A stretch of DNA of 64,000 nucleotides from positions 1 to 64,000 of the forward strand of contig DASRER010000034.1 in the NCBI GenBank assembly GCA_035651995.1. The letters run 5' to 3'. The stretch comes from Terriglobales bacterium (GTDB lineage: Bacteria > Acidobacteriota > Terriglobia > Terriglobales > Acidobacteriaceae). How positions within the stretch are numbered: position 1 is the first letter of the stretch; every line of letters starts with the position of its first letter. This document shows positions 31,567 to 40,635 of the stretch, piece by piece. Both the position numbers and the translations under genes were made by a program. Below the pieces are notes generated by a model. It had not been told where the DNA came from, did not search any database, and worked only from the letters and a program-made list of their open reading frames with translations.

Positions 31567-33402
31567 TTATCGTGTCGTTCGTGCGGACTTGCCCGCAGCG
31601 TTCTCCGCTCCCCACCCCTGCCGCTCCAGGTTCCAGTACAACCCGCCGGCGCACGCCGCCGCCACAACCATAAGCCCCACCCCAAGCCCCGCCTCGTGCA
31701 GCAGAATCTTCCCCACCCCAAACAGCGCCGCGTACACCATCCCGCAGCCCAGCACCCACGAGAGCAGGTTCGCTCCCAGGTCGCGCGTGCGCGGCACGTC
31801 GGGCGCTTTGGCCGCCACCGGATGCCATCCCGCCGCGTGCGGACGCACCTTCCGATAGAAGCGCATCAGCACGTCGTCCGGCTCCGGCCGCGTTGCAAAC
31901 GTGACGATGACCCAGACAATGCTGGTCACCGCCGTGGTCACGATCGCGTTCTCGGCCGACACCAGCGTTGCCGATCCATGAAATGGCTCGGCCATCCGCA
32001 GCGCCAGCGACACCACCAGCGCCGTCGCCATCGCCGCGATCTCGCTCCAGGCGTTAATGCGCCACCAGTACCAGCGCAGCAGATAGACCGCGCCCGTCCC
32101 CGCGCCCAGTTCCAGCACCCACTGCCAGCCGGCGCGAATCGACGTCAGCCCCCACGCCACCAGCCCTGATGCGATCACCAGCAGCACCGTCGCCACCCGC
32201 GACGCGTTCACGTAGTGCGCCTCGCTGGCGTCGCGCCGCAAAAAGCGCCGGTAGAAATCGGCCACCAGGTACGACGCGCCCCAGTTCAGCTGCGTCGCCA
32301 CGGTCGACATGAACGCCGCCAGAAATCCCGCGATCACGATTCCCATGAACGCATGCGGCACATGGTCGCCCACAATCCGCATGTATCCCGATTCCGGCTG
32401 CTCCAGGTTCGGATAGAGCACAATCGCCGCGAGGCCCGTGAGGATCCACGGCCACGGACGCAGCCCGTAGTGCGCCACGTTGAACCACAGCACCGAGAGC
32501 AGCCCGTGGCGCTCGTCGCGCGCGCTGAAGATGCGCTGCGCAATGTATCCGCCGCCGCCCGGCTCCGCCCCCGGATACCAGAACGCCCACCATTGCAGGC
32601 ACAGGAAAACCAGGAACGTCAGCACCGGCACCGTCCACAGCGGCGCTGCCGTGATCGCGCTGGAATGCGGCAGAAGCGCCGTCGGATCGCCAGCCCCCGC
32701 GCCGCCCGGCTGCGCGATCGCCACTTGCCGCGCCATGCTCAGCTTCGCCAGCAGCGCGCCCATTCCTCCGGCCGCGCTCACCGCGTAGTAGGCCACCACA
32801 ATCACGATGCCCATCTTCAGCACGAACTGGAACAGGTCCGTCCACAGCACGCCCCACAGTCCGCCGAGCGTGACGTAAATCCCGGTGAACGGCACCAGCA
32901 CGAGCACGCAGATGAGCGTGGCCTGCAAATTCGAAACCCCCAGCAGGTCGTGGAGGATGGTGATCATCGCCTTCGCCACCCATCCCAGGATGAGGCAGTT
33001 CATCAGCAGCCCGAGATAGACGGCGCGGAATCCGCGGAGGAACGCTGCCGGTTTGCCCGAGTAGCGCAGCTCGGCGAACTGCACGTCGGTGAGCAGCTCC
33101 GATCGCCGCCAAAGCCGCGCGAAGAGAAACACCGTCATCATTCCTGACGGCAGAAAACTCCACCACAACCAGTTCCCCGCGATGCCCTGCGTGTACACCA
33201 GCCCGGTGACCAGCAGCGGAGTGTCGGCGGCAAACGTCGTCGCCACCATCGAAGTGCCGGCCAGCCACCAGCTCACGTCGCGTCCGGAGACAAAGTAGTC
33301 CTCCGTGCTCTGCCCCGATTTGCGGCGGAAATACAGCCCTAGGATGAGCGTGATCAGCAGGTAGCCGGCAACGGCAGACCAGTCGAGGAGTGTGGGGCGC
33401 AT
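31567..33402 (-). CDS. Sodium:solute symporter (SSS family)
   Basis: 611 aa with 13-15 transmembrane helices. SSS marks: TM1 VAGYLLITLILGLYFRRKSG, the loop STEDYFVSGRDVSWWLAGTS, and GGLWGVLWTDLFQFVLKMGI in the family's signature region. Na-dependent uptake of a sugar, amino acid or similar solute is expected; the substrate is not readable. Long C-terminal extension (about 540-611) with two more helices. The neighbouring M28 peptidase on the same strand might supply its substrate, but this is a guess. Its stop codon directly joins the right arm of element H. Confidence 0.9.
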   Translation of the reverse strand: MRPTLLDWSAVAGYLLITLILGLYFRRKSGQSTEDYFVSGRDVSWWLAGTSMVATTFAADTPLLVTGLVYTQGIAGNWLWWSFLPSGMMTVFLFARLWRRSELLTDVQFAELRYSGKPAAFLRGFRAVYLGLLMNCLILGWVAKAMITILHDLLGVSNLQATLICVLVLVPFTGIYVTLGGLWGVLWTDLFQFVLKMGIVIVVAYYAVSAAGGMGALLAKLSMARQVAIAQPGGAGAGDPTALLPHSSAITAAPLWTVPVLTFLVFLCLQWWAFWYPGAEPGGGGYIAQRIFSARDERHGLLSVLWFNVAHYGLRPWPWILTGLAAIVLYPNLEQPESGYMRIVGDHVPHAFMGIVIAGFLAAFMSTVATQLNWGASYLVADFYRRFLRRDASEAHYVNASRVATVLLVIASGLVAWGLTSIRAGWQWVLELGAGTGAVYLLRWYWWRINAWSEIAAMATALVVSLALRMAEPFHGSATLVSAENAIVTTAVTSIVWVIVTFATRPEPDDVLMRFYRKVRPHAAGWHPVAAKAPDVPRTRDLGANLLSWVLGCGMVYAALFGVGKILLHEAGLGVGLMVVAAACAGGLYWNLERQGWGAENAAGKSARTTR

Positions 33403-33432
33403 GGGTGGCGCGATTAAACCACAAAAAATCCG

Positions 33433-33495
33433 CCACAGAGATACAGAGTCACTGAGCTGCTCCGTGTTTCTTCCTGATCCTGTGCCTCTGTGCTG
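33433..33495. repeat. Inverted repeat of octamer-like units
   Basis: Left arm 33433-33456 (CCACAGAGATACAGAGTCAC then TGAG, about 8-bp steps of CACAGAG) and right arm 33474-33495 (reverse complement with CTGTGCCTCTGTG) flank a 17-nt spacer between the symporter start and the M28 peptidase stop. Organised like the heptad elements but with a different unit length. Confidence 0.55.
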
Positions 33496-33504
33496 GACGT
33501 AGAA

Positions 33505-35775
33505 CTACTTCGCCGCCTGCTCCAGCTTCTCCGCCGCCGAATCGATCAGCGCCGCCGTGCCTTCCAGCATCTTGCCCACGCGCGCGGCCGCGGCGTCGGC
33601 TTCCGCCCAGTTCTTCTGCTCGATCGCTTCACGCACTGCGGGAATCGTCTTCACGCCGTAGCCGGTGTAGAACCCCGGCGCGTAGAGCTGGTGCTTGAAC
33701 CACGGACGAATCGGCAAGCCCGCATCCAGCGTCAGCTTGCGCTCGCTCAGGATGAGCTGCGCGTTCAGCGCCGCCATCGAACTCTGCGCCAGCGGCGCGC
33801 CGCCGTTCTTGCGCGCGCGCGTCATCGCCCGGTCGTAGCGCTCGGCGGCACGCGCCAGCGCGTCGGAACCGTTCTCCAGCGGCGCAAAGTTCAGGTGCGG
33901 AGGCGCCGGCTCCGCCTTCGGCGCCACCAGCGGACGCTTCACATCGTTGGTCGCCGCGAACACGCCTTCCTCAATCTCCTTGTTGGTCTCGCGGATCTTG
34001 TCGGCCTGGTCGTCGGCCAGCTTCTCGATCTCCTTGATGTACCGCTTCACCGTGTCGGAGAGATTGGTGAAGGCGAACGGCAGCACGTCGGCGTTGGCCA
34101 GCCGCATCACCGCCGTGCCCGCCGTCTGCGAAAGGGCGCGCCCGTACTTGAAGTCGGTGTCGGAAAAATGCGTGAACCAGTAGAAATCGTCGTAAATCGA
34201 GTGGTAGATCCCGCCGAAGTCCTCGCCGCCGAAGCCCAGGTTCAGCGACGCAATCCCCAGGTGGTCGAGGAACGCCGTGTAGTCGCTGCCCGAGCCCAGC
34301 GCGTTGATGCGCAGGTCGGCCTTCTTGCGCAGCGTCTCGCGGTCCTCCGCGTTCTTGGCTTCAAGGATCCGTTGCAGCTTCAGCCGCTGCCAGATCGGCA
34401 TGTCTTTTTCCGGGTCCTGGATGTCCCGCGCCACCTCGTTCACGAACTTCTCCAGCGAGTGCGACCCGACCGCCTGCAGATACCCTCGCCCGTTGCCGTC
34501 GCTGTTGATGTAGGCCACCGCTTTCTGCCGAAGCTCGTCGGCGTGCTGCTCGGCCCATTCGGTCGAGCCCAGCAGGCCCTCCTCCTCGCCGTCCCACGCC
34601 GCATAAATAATGGTGCGCTTCGGGCGCCAGCCCTGCTTCAGCAGCTCGCCGAACGCGCGCAGCTCCTCCATCATCGCCACCTGGCCGGAAATCGGATCTT
34701 CGGCGCCGTTCACCCACGCATCGTGATGGTTGCCGCGCACGATCCACTCATCCGGCAGCGTGCTGCCCGGGATGCGCGCGATCACGTCGTACAGTTTCAC
34801 CGTGTTCCAGTTCGACTTCACCCGCAGGTGCACCTTCGCCGGCCCCGGCCCGATGCGATACGTAATCGGCAGCGCGCCCCGCCAGTTCGCCGGAGCAACC
34901 GGCCCGGCCAGCGCCGCCAGCAGCGGCTGTGCGTCGCCGTAGCTGATGGGCAGCACAGGAATCTTGGTGAAGGTCTTCACGTCCTTCATGTCGAGCCGCT
35001 TCGCGCCCGGCACCGCGCCAATGCCCGGCGTCAGCGGATCGCCCGGATACAGCGGCATGTCCATCACGCTGCCGCGCTGCACACCGTCCGCCGGACGCCA
35101 TGCTCCCGCGGGAAACACCTCGCCCTGCGCGTAGCCATCGTCTTTCGGATCGGAGTAGATCAGGCAGCCGACCGCGCCGTGCTCGGCCGCGACCTTCGGC
35201 TTGATGCCGCGCCACGACTGCCCATAGCGCGCAATCACGATCGCGCCCTTCACCGAAACACCCTGCCGCTCGAGTTCCTCGTAGTCCGCTGGGATGCCGT
35301 AGTTCACATACACCAGTGGCGCGGTCACATCGCCGTCGGCGGAATAGGCATTGTAGGTGGGAAGCTGCTCTTTGATCTGGTCCGACGTCGGGTCCTGGGT
35401 CAGCGCCGGCTCCTGCAGCTTGGCCGTGAAGCGCGTTGGCTCCACCAGCTCCACTTCACGCTCGCGCGGCGTGGGAAAGAGCACGTCGAAGTTCTCGATC
35501 TGCGACTGGATGCCCCACGACTTGAACAGCTCGAAGATCCACTCCGCGTTCTCCTTGTCGAACGCAGTTCCAATGTGGTGCGGCCGCGACGAAAGCCGTC
35601 GCATGTATTCGCGCTGGTTGTCAGCCGAAGGGATGGCGCGAAACTTCGTTTCCCACTCGCGCTGGCTGCGCGCCGCAGCGTCGGAGTAGCCGAGCATGCC
35701 GTTGTCCTCGGCCGCGCCGGCGAAGCTGAAGACGGCAAGTACGAGCAAGAGAGCGGATGAAGCGCGTCGAAACAT
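33505..35775 (-). CDS. Secreted M28 metallopeptidase, glutamate-carboxypeptidase-II type
   Basis: 756 aa from ATG 35775, preceded by GGGAGGACTG and giving a signal peptide (MFRRASSALLLVLAVFSFAG). A protease-associated domain (about 140-280, VYVNYGIPADYEELERQGVS) is inserted before the catalytic domain. Zinc and catalytic residues are in GNHHDAWVNGAEDPISG, WDGEEEGLLGS and GSGSDYTAFLDHLG. The C-terminal 120 residues form a transferrin-receptor-like dimerisation domain (DAGLPIRPWFKHQLYAPGFY). This is the GCPII/PSMA layout: release of C-terminal Glu or Asp from peptides outside the cytoplasm. A minus-strand TATAAT at 35917-35912 could be its promoter. Confidence 0.9.
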   Translation of the reverse strand: MFRRASSALLLVLAVFSFAGAAEDNGMLGYSDAAARSQREWETKFRAIPSADNQREYMRRLSSRPHHIGTAFDKENAEWIFELFKSWGIQSQIENFDVLFPTPREREVELVEPTRFTAKLQEPALTQDPTSDQIKEQLPTYNAYSADGDVTAPLVYVNYGIPADYEELERQGVSVKGAIVIARYGQSWRGIKPKVAAEHGAVGCLIYSDPKDDGYAQGEVFPAGAWRPADGVQRGSVMDMPLYPGDPLTPGIGAVPGAKRLDMKDVKTFTKIPVLPISYGDAQPLLAALAGPVAPANWRGALPITYRIGPGPAKVHLRVKSNWNTVKLYDVIARIPGSTLPDEWIVRGNHHDAWVNGAEDPISGQVAMMEELRAFGELLKQGWRPKRTIIYAAWDGEEEGLLGSTEWAEQHADELRQKAVAYINSDGNGRGYLQAVGSHSLEKFVNEVARDIQDPEKDMPIWQRLKLQRILEAKNAEDRETLRKKADLRINALGSGSDYTAFLDHLGIASLNLGFGGEDFGGIYHSIYDDFYWFTHFSDTDFKYGRALSQTAGTAVMRLANADVLPFAFTNLSDTVKRYIKEIEKLADDQADKIRETNKEIEEGVFAATNDVKRPLVAPKAEPAPPHLNFAPLENGSDALARAAERYDRAMTRARKNGGAPLAQSSMAALNAQLILSERKLTLDAGLPIRPWFKHQLYAPGFYTGYGVKTIPAVREAIEQKNWAEADAAAARVGKMLEGTAALIDSAAEKLEQAAK

Positions 35776-35791
35776 CAGTCCTCCCGAAAAC

Positions 35792-35894
35792 AGCAGTTGG
35801 CAATCAGCAGTTAGCAATTGGCACGTGGCAGTCAGATTTGGCCGTCAAGCGCGGACCCTAACGGCCCAATGCCAAGCGCTAAATGCTAAGTGCC
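35792..35894. repeat. Heptad inverted-repeat element I
   Basis: Left arm 35792-35842 (CAGTTGG, CAATCAG, CAGTTAG, CAATTGG, CACGTGG, CAGTCAG, ATTTGGCC) and right arm 35862-35894 (GGCCCAATGCCAAGCGCTAA then ATGCTAAGTGCC). Centre 35843-35861. It lies in the divergent promoter region between two M28 peptidase genes. Confidence 0.82.
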
Positions 35895-36042
35895 GAAGTG
35901 GAAAAAGCCCGCCATTATAGAGGCTGCCCTGCGCCAGTGATATAGTTCTCTGGCCTGAATTCCTGATTGGAAATTTCCCGCCGCCAGAACGTTAGCGCGA
36001 CCTTTCTGTTCCGGTGCTCCGGGTCTTAAAGAGGAAATTGCC

Positions 36043-37812
36043 ATGTCCACGCAGTCGCAGCATCTGCGCCGCCTGCTGGCGGCGGTCGTCACCATTGCGC
36101 TCGCCCTCATTCCGGCCGCGACCGTTTACGCCGCAGCCGCCGCGAATTCCACCGACGATCCCGACCTCGACGTCCTCACCCGCATCCGCGACGAAGGCTT
36201 CCGCCGCTCCAAGGTGATGGAGATCATGAGCGAGCTCACCGACAACATTGGCCCGCGCCTCACCGGCTCACCCAACGTGAAGCGCGCCAACCAGTGGACG
36301 CGCGACCAGTTCGCCGCCTGGGGCCTGGCCAACGCGCACCTGGAGCCCTGGGGCCCGTTCGGCCGCGGATGGTCGCAGGAATACGTCAACGTCCGCATGA
36401 CCGCGCCTGACGTGGCGCCGCTCATCGCTTATCCGCTCGCCTGGTCGCCCGGGACCAACGGCGCGGTCAAGGGCAAGGCCATTGCCGTGAAAATCGAAAA
36501 GATCGAAGACCTGGAGAAATACCGCGGCAAACTCGCCGGCATGGTCGTGCTCAACGGCGACATGCGTGACGTGAAGCCGCACGAGAAGGCCGACCTCAGC
36601 CGCTACGACGACAAGTCGCTGGCCGAAGTCGCGGCCTACGATCCATCGCCGGAACGGCGCGGCGGGCCGCAGGGTCCGCAGACCCGCGAAGAGTTTGCCC
36701 GCCTCCGCAAGCTGCGCGAGGCCGTTCGCCAGTTTTGGGCCGATGAAAAAGTCCTCGCCGTGGTCGAGCCCAGCCGCGGCGACGGCGGCACCGTCTTCGT
36801 GCAGGGCGTGAGCAACGGCTGGCGCAACAACGGCCAGGCGCTGGTCCCCACCCTCTCGATGGCGATCGAGCACTTCGGTCGCATCTCGCGCCTTCTCAAG
36901 CGCGACGTGCCGGTCGAGCTTGAACTCGACGTCCGCACCAAGTTCTATGACGACGCCGCCACGCAGTACAACACCATCGCCGAAATCCCCGGCGCCGATC
37001 CCAAGCTGAAAGACGAAGTCGTGATGCTGGGCGCGCACCTCGACTCCTGGCACACCGGCACCGGCGCCACCGACAACGCCGCCGGCAGCGCCGTCATGAT
37101 GGAAGCCATGCGCATCCTTAAGGCGCTCGACCTGAAGCCGCGGCGCACCATCCGCATCGCGCTCTGGACCGGCGAAGAAGAAGGACTGCTGGGCTCGCGC
37201 GCCTACGCCAAAGAACACTTCGGCTCGCGCCCCGATCCGAGTCCGGAAGAGCGCGACCTTCCCGCCAACCTCCGGCGTGAGTCCGGCCCGCTCACCCTCA
37301 AGCCCGAGCAGGCCAAGCTCGCCGCCTACTTCAACGTGGACAACGGCACCGGGCGCATCCGCGGCATCTACTGCCAGGAGAACGCGGCGGTCGTGCCCAT
37401 CTTCGAGCGCTGGTTTGAGCCGTTCCGCGACCTGAGCGCCGGCGCCATCTCGCTGCGCAACACCAGCGGCACCGATCACCTCTCGTTCGACGCCGTCGGC
37501 CTGCCCGGCTTCCAGTTCATCCAAGACGAGGTCGAGTACTCCACCCGCACGCACCACAGCAACATGGACGTCTACGAGCGCATCCAGCGCGCCGACATGA
37601 TGCAGAACGCGGTCATCGTGGCGTCGTTCGTCTACAACGCCGCCATGCGCGACTCGATGCTGCCGCGCAAGCCGCTGCCGGCGTCCACGCCGGCCCGCGG
37701 CCCGGAGCAAAAACGCGCCGAAAACCCGACGCAGACCATCCTGCCGGCGACGCCGGCGTCAGGATCAGGGGCGGCGGCGGGAGCGGCGAGTGGAGGGGAG
37801 AACCAGAAATAG
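36043..37812 (+). CDS. Secreted M28 metallopeptidase
   Basis: 589 aa with a signal peptide (MSTQSQHLRRLLAAVVTIAL, cleavage near AAAAA) and AGAGGAAA upstream of ATG 36043. Zinc ligands: GAHLDSWHTGTGATDNAAGS (His, Asp), WTGEEEGLLGS (catalytic Glu and ligand Glu), and the late THHSNMD. A PA-like insertion spans about 140-260. Ala/Gly/Pro-rich tail. Family members are aminopeptidases or carboxypeptidases. A plus-strand TATAGT lies near 35941. Followed by a strong intrinsic terminator at 37873-37900. Confidence 0.9.
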   Translation: MSTQSQHLRRLLAAVVTIALALIPAATVYAAAAANSTDDPDLDVLTRIRDEGFRRSKVMEIMSELTDNIGPRLTGSPNVKRANQWTRDQFAAWGLANAHLEPWGPFGRGWSQEYVNVRMTAPDVAPLIAYPLAWSPGTNGAVKGKAIAVKIEKIEDLEKYRGKLAGMVVLNGDMRDVKPHEKADLSRYDDKSLAEVAAYDPSPERRGGPQGPQTREEFARLRKLREAVRQFWADEKVLAVVEPSRGDGGTVFVQGVSNGWRNNGQALVPTLSMAIEHFGRISRLLKRDVPVELELDVRTKFYDDAATQYNTIAEIPGADPKLKDEVVMLGAHLDSWHTGTGATDNAAGSAVMMEAMRILKALDLKPRRTIRIALWTGEEEGLLGSRAYAKEHFGSRPDPSPEERDLPANLRRESGPLTLKPEQAKLAAYFNVDNGTGRIRGIYCQENAAVVPIFERWFEPFRDLSAGAISLRNTSGTDHLSFDAVGLPGFQFIQDEVEYSTRTHHSNMDVYERIQRADMMQNAVIVASFVYNAAMRDSMLPRKPLPASTPARGPEQKRAENPTQTILPATPASGSGAAAGAASGGENQK

Positions 37813-37872
37813 CCATTGAACGGGTGGAGCGGGCCTTCAGGCCTGCTTTCGACCCGAATCTCGACGATGTAG

Positions 37873-37900
37873 CGGCGGGCGCCCTCGCCCGCCGTTTTTT
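37873..37900 (+). terminator. Intrinsic terminator after the M28 gene
   Basis: GGCGGGCG (37874-37881), loop CCCT, CGCCCGCC (37886-37893) with a flanking C-G pair, followed by six T (37895-37900). This is a perfect 9-bp GC stem plus U-tract, 61 bp after the stop of the plus-strand M28 gene. Confidence 0.85.
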
Positions 37901-38041
37901 CGCCGAATTCGGCCGCTCTTGCCTTCGGTGGGTGCGCGAATGCAGAAGCGGAATCTGCTTCCGGTCCGCTTCCAACCGCCCTATGACAAGGGCTTTGGTG
38001 ATAAGGATTCGGTCTGAAACCGCTTCCCGTTCTGAGAGAGT

Positions 38042-38716
38042 CTATTGAGAGTGTGGATGCTCAACTCGTGGCTTCGAACGCCGGGCCGTCTCGCGCGCTG
38101 TTGCCAAGAACGAATCTACCTCCACACCGTTCGTGCGGGCGTACAGTTTGCGGTTTAGCCCTGGCGTTGCGAAGGACCTGACGTTCCCACCTGAGCTGAT
38201 CTCAAAGATGCCCTGTCCGAGACCGGATGGACTGAACGAAGGCGAACCTCGCGCACCTTGCAAATAAAGAACGTAGCGGTGATCATTCAGCAGCCTGTGC
38301 AGGCTCGACATTTGGACCTCTGCAACACCCTCAGGGAATTGATACTTGCCTCCGGGCAAAGCAACGCGCAGAACGCCTCCCACCGGGACGTTTCCTTTCA
38401 GCGATTCGCTCACTCGAACGTCGTACACCGTAACGATCGTTCTACCCTGATCTGCAAGTTCGCAGGCATTGCTGATCGGCGCCCCGGCGACAACGATATC
38501 GCTATCATTTGATAAGGTCTCCAGGTCGTCATAGCTCATGAAACTCTCGCCTAACAGGTCGACCGAGTAGCTCCCTCCGCTAAGTCTGACAGCCTCCCGC
38601 AGTCCGCCCGGGCTTCGGAGTGCGTCAACGAGCTCGCGATTCCTGGGACCGGCAGTTTGTGCAGGTATCACCTGACAGCCAATTAAGACTGGAATCAGCC
38701 AACCGATCTTCTTCAC
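38042..38716 (-). CDS. Hypothetical secreted protein of lower GC content
   Basis: 224 aa if started at GTG 38716 (VKKIGWLIPVLIGCQVIPAQ), a plausible signal or lipoprotein leader; GTG 38722 is an alternative. The mature part (DLETLSNDSDIVVAGAPISN, LHRLLNDHRYVLYLQGARGS) looks beta-rich and has no motif I recognise. Codon use is clearly less GC-biased than its neighbours, suggesting recent arrival. It sits alone between two M28 peptidase genes. Confidence 0.6.
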   Translation of the reverse strand: MKKIGWLIPVLIGCQVIPAQTAGPRNRELVDALRSPGGLREAVRLSGGSYSVDLLGESFMSYDDLETLSNDSDIVVAGAPISNACELADQGRTIVTVYDVRVSESLKGNVPVGGVLRVALPGGKYQFPEGVAEVQMSSLHRLLNDHRYVLYLQGARGSPSFSPSGLGQGIFEISSGGNVRSFATPGLNRKLYARTNGVEVDSFLATARETARRSKPRVEHPHSQ

Positions 38717-38749
38717 AAGCACACTTCTCTGGACTTATCCAAGGCTCCC

Positions 38750-38959
38750 TTAACTGCAACTGAGGGGGACAAAACCGATCACGTCTTCTCTAGCGACGTG
38801 ATAGGTTCCATTCGAGTCTTGCTCATACACAACCAGCACGATCCAGTATCCATAACAAAATCCTCCTCCAATACCTGCACCCGCGCTATCACCGATCACC
38901 GGATCCCCGAGGGTCCTGTTTTGCAGGCAGAAAACGCGGGTTCGCGGCTTCGTCCGCAA
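38750..38959 (-). CDS. Small ORF, possibly the C-terminal remnant of a foreign gene
   Basis: An open frame ending at 38750 encodes a hydrophobic tail (GGGFCYGYWIVLVVYEQDSN, then GTYHVAREDVIGFVPLSCS). Its 5' part overlaps the end of the neighbouring M28 gene in another frame, so only 38750-38888 is free sequence. The lower GC content matches the preceding ORF. No start with a ribosome-binding site was found; it may be a gene fragment. Confidence 0.3.
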   Translation of the reverse strand: MRTKPRTRVFCLQNRTLGDPVIGDSAGAGIGGGFCYGYWIVLVVYEQDSNGTYHVAREDVIGFVPLSCS

Positions 38960-40523
38960 ACCTCCAGCCGGTGAGGTACGCGAGCCGGAGAATGTTGGCC
39001 ATCTTGGTGAAATTGATTTTCTCCACCGTGTCGCTGGGCTGGTGATAGTCGGGATGGAAACCGGTGAACCACCACACGGCGGGAACGTCGTGCAGCGCGA
39101 AGGGAAACTGATCGCTGCGCTGGAAGACGTTCAGAGCAGCGTCGTCGTCCCACTTGTAGGTGAGGCGCAGGCCAATGGCACGATTAGCTGCCTCGACAGC
39201 GGCGCGATAGTCCGGACTGTAGTTGGCGCCGATCAGGCCGAGTTCGTTCGACGTGTCGGGCGAAATCTGCGTGAGGCCTTCGGTCTGCGTGCTGGGCGCC
39301 TCGTTGCGGCCGATCATGTCGAAGTTGATCACGGCGCGCGTGGTTTCCAGCGGCCGCAGCGGGTGCGCCGCGTAGTAGTAGGAGCCGAGCAGGCCCCGTT
39401 CTTCGGCGGCGAATACCACGAACAGCAACGACCGCTTCGGCCGCGCAGGATTGGCGGCGAAGGCGCGCGCCAGCTCGACTACGCCGACGGTGCCGGAACC
39501 GTTGTCGTCGGCGCCGTGAAAGATTTTGCCGTCGCGCGCGCCGTCGTGGTCGAAGTGTCCGCTGTAGACGATGGTGTCGGCTTTCAGCGCCGGGTCGCTG
39601 CCCTCGAGCAGGCCGACGACGTTCCGCGTCGTACCGCGGCGCGTGGAGGCGTTGGCGATCGTCATCTCGACGACCGTGTCGGGCAGCGGCATGGAAGCGG
39701 GCTTGAGCGTGGAATCGATTGAGGATTGAAGTTCGGCGGGCGTCTTCCCCGCGGTTGCCAGGAGCTGGTTAGCGACCGCGTCGCTGATGTTGTAGAGCGG
39801 AATCTTCACCTCGCTTTCGGCGATGGCTTGCGACGGCATCTTCTGGAAGCGCTCCATGAAGCCGGGGATGCGCGCCAGTCGCTCGATGTTCGACGGGTGC
39901 TTGCGATTGGGCTCGGGCGCGAGCAGCACGCCGATGGCGCCGTGGCGCTGCGCGTTCAGCGTCTTCAGGCGCGCGTTGGCGTGGCGCGTGTTGCCGACCC
40001 CGTTGAAGACGGAACCTGGGTCTGTCTCTTGCGGTTCATGATCAAAGATGAGGACGATCTTGCCGCGCGCGTCGAGCCCCGAGTAGTCGTCGTAATTGAA
40101 CTCGGGCGCGGTGATGCCGTATCCGGCGAAAACGACCGGCCCGCGGACGGTGCGGTCGTAGGGAAAGCCGCCGTAGAAGTCTTTGAAGTACTCGAAGCTC
40201 TGCATCTTGCCGCCGCGCTCGAGCGCGACGCGGGAAGCCGCGGGATCGGTGTGGTATTCGATCAGCGGCACCGCCTGGAAGTAGCTGTTGCCTGCGGCCG
40301 GCTTCAGGCCCGCCTTGGCGAACTCGGCGGCAATCCACTCGATCGCGGCCTCCGAGCCCGGCTGCAGCGACATGCGGCCCTCGAGCGCGTCGCAGGCGAG
40401 GAAGGTGAGATCGGCGCGCAGGTCCTGCTCGCGGATGCGGTTGTAGCCGGGCGCGAAGCGCGCGTCGGGAGCGGTTTGGGCTGCGGCGGTGGCGAGGAGC
40501 AGGAAGAGCGCGAGTCGTTTCAT
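38889..40523 (-). CDS. Secreted M28 metallopeptidase with PA-like domain
   Basis: 544 aa with a short signal peptide (MKRLALFLLLATAAAQ). PA-like insertion at about 125-260 (VVFAGYGITAPEFNYDDYSG). M28 zinc site: YSGHFDHDG (His, Asp context), GADDNGSGTVGVVELARAFA, FAAEERGLLGSYYY and the last His in FHPDYHQPSDTVEKINF. It resembles bacterial leucyl/glutaminyl-type M28 aminopeptidases. It is the third M28 gene within 7 kb. No operon partner is obvious. Confidence 0.9.
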   Translation of the reverse strand: MKRLALFLLLATAAAQTAPDARFAPGYNRIREQDLRADLTFLACDALEGRMSLQPGSEAAIEWIAAEFAKAGLKPAAGNSYFQAVPLIEYHTDPAASRVALERGGKMQSFEYFKDFYGGFPYDRTVRGPVVFAGYGITAPEFNYDDYSGLDARGKIVLIFDHEPQETDPGSVFNGVGNTRHANARLKTLNAQRHGAIGVLLAPEPNRKHPSNIERLARIPGFMERFQKMPSQAIAESEVKIPLYNISDAVANQLLATAGKTPAELQSSIDSTLKPASMPLPDTVVEMTIANASTRRGTTRNVVGLLEGSDPALKADTIVYSGHFDHDGARDGKIFHGADDNGSGTVGVVELARAFAANPARPKRSLLFVVFAAEERGLLGSYYYAAHPLRPLETTRAVINFDMIGRNEAPSTQTEGLTQISPDTSNELGLIGANYSPDYRAAVEAANRAIGLRLTYKWDDDAALNVFQRSDQFPFALHDVPAVWWFTGFHPDYHQPSDTVEKINFTKMANILRLAYLTGWRFADEAANPRFLPAKQDPRGSGDR

Positions 40524-40635
40524 CGGCGGAATTCTACCCCGGCTGCCAACGTCATAAAGCGTTCACACCAGGGACACCAAAAGCATAGGCAATGCTCGTC
40601 GTTGGGCGCGCCGATTGCTGGTAGGCTGAGGGTGG

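Noticed and set aside
33490-35760. Very long open frame on the plus strand opposite the M28 gene (and similar ones at 8015-9346, 9422-11239, 29386-31140, 58096-59616)
   Set aside because: The translated sequences are Arg/His/Gly/Ala-rich with no motif; they are antisense shadows caused by high-GC codon use of genuine genes on the other strand.
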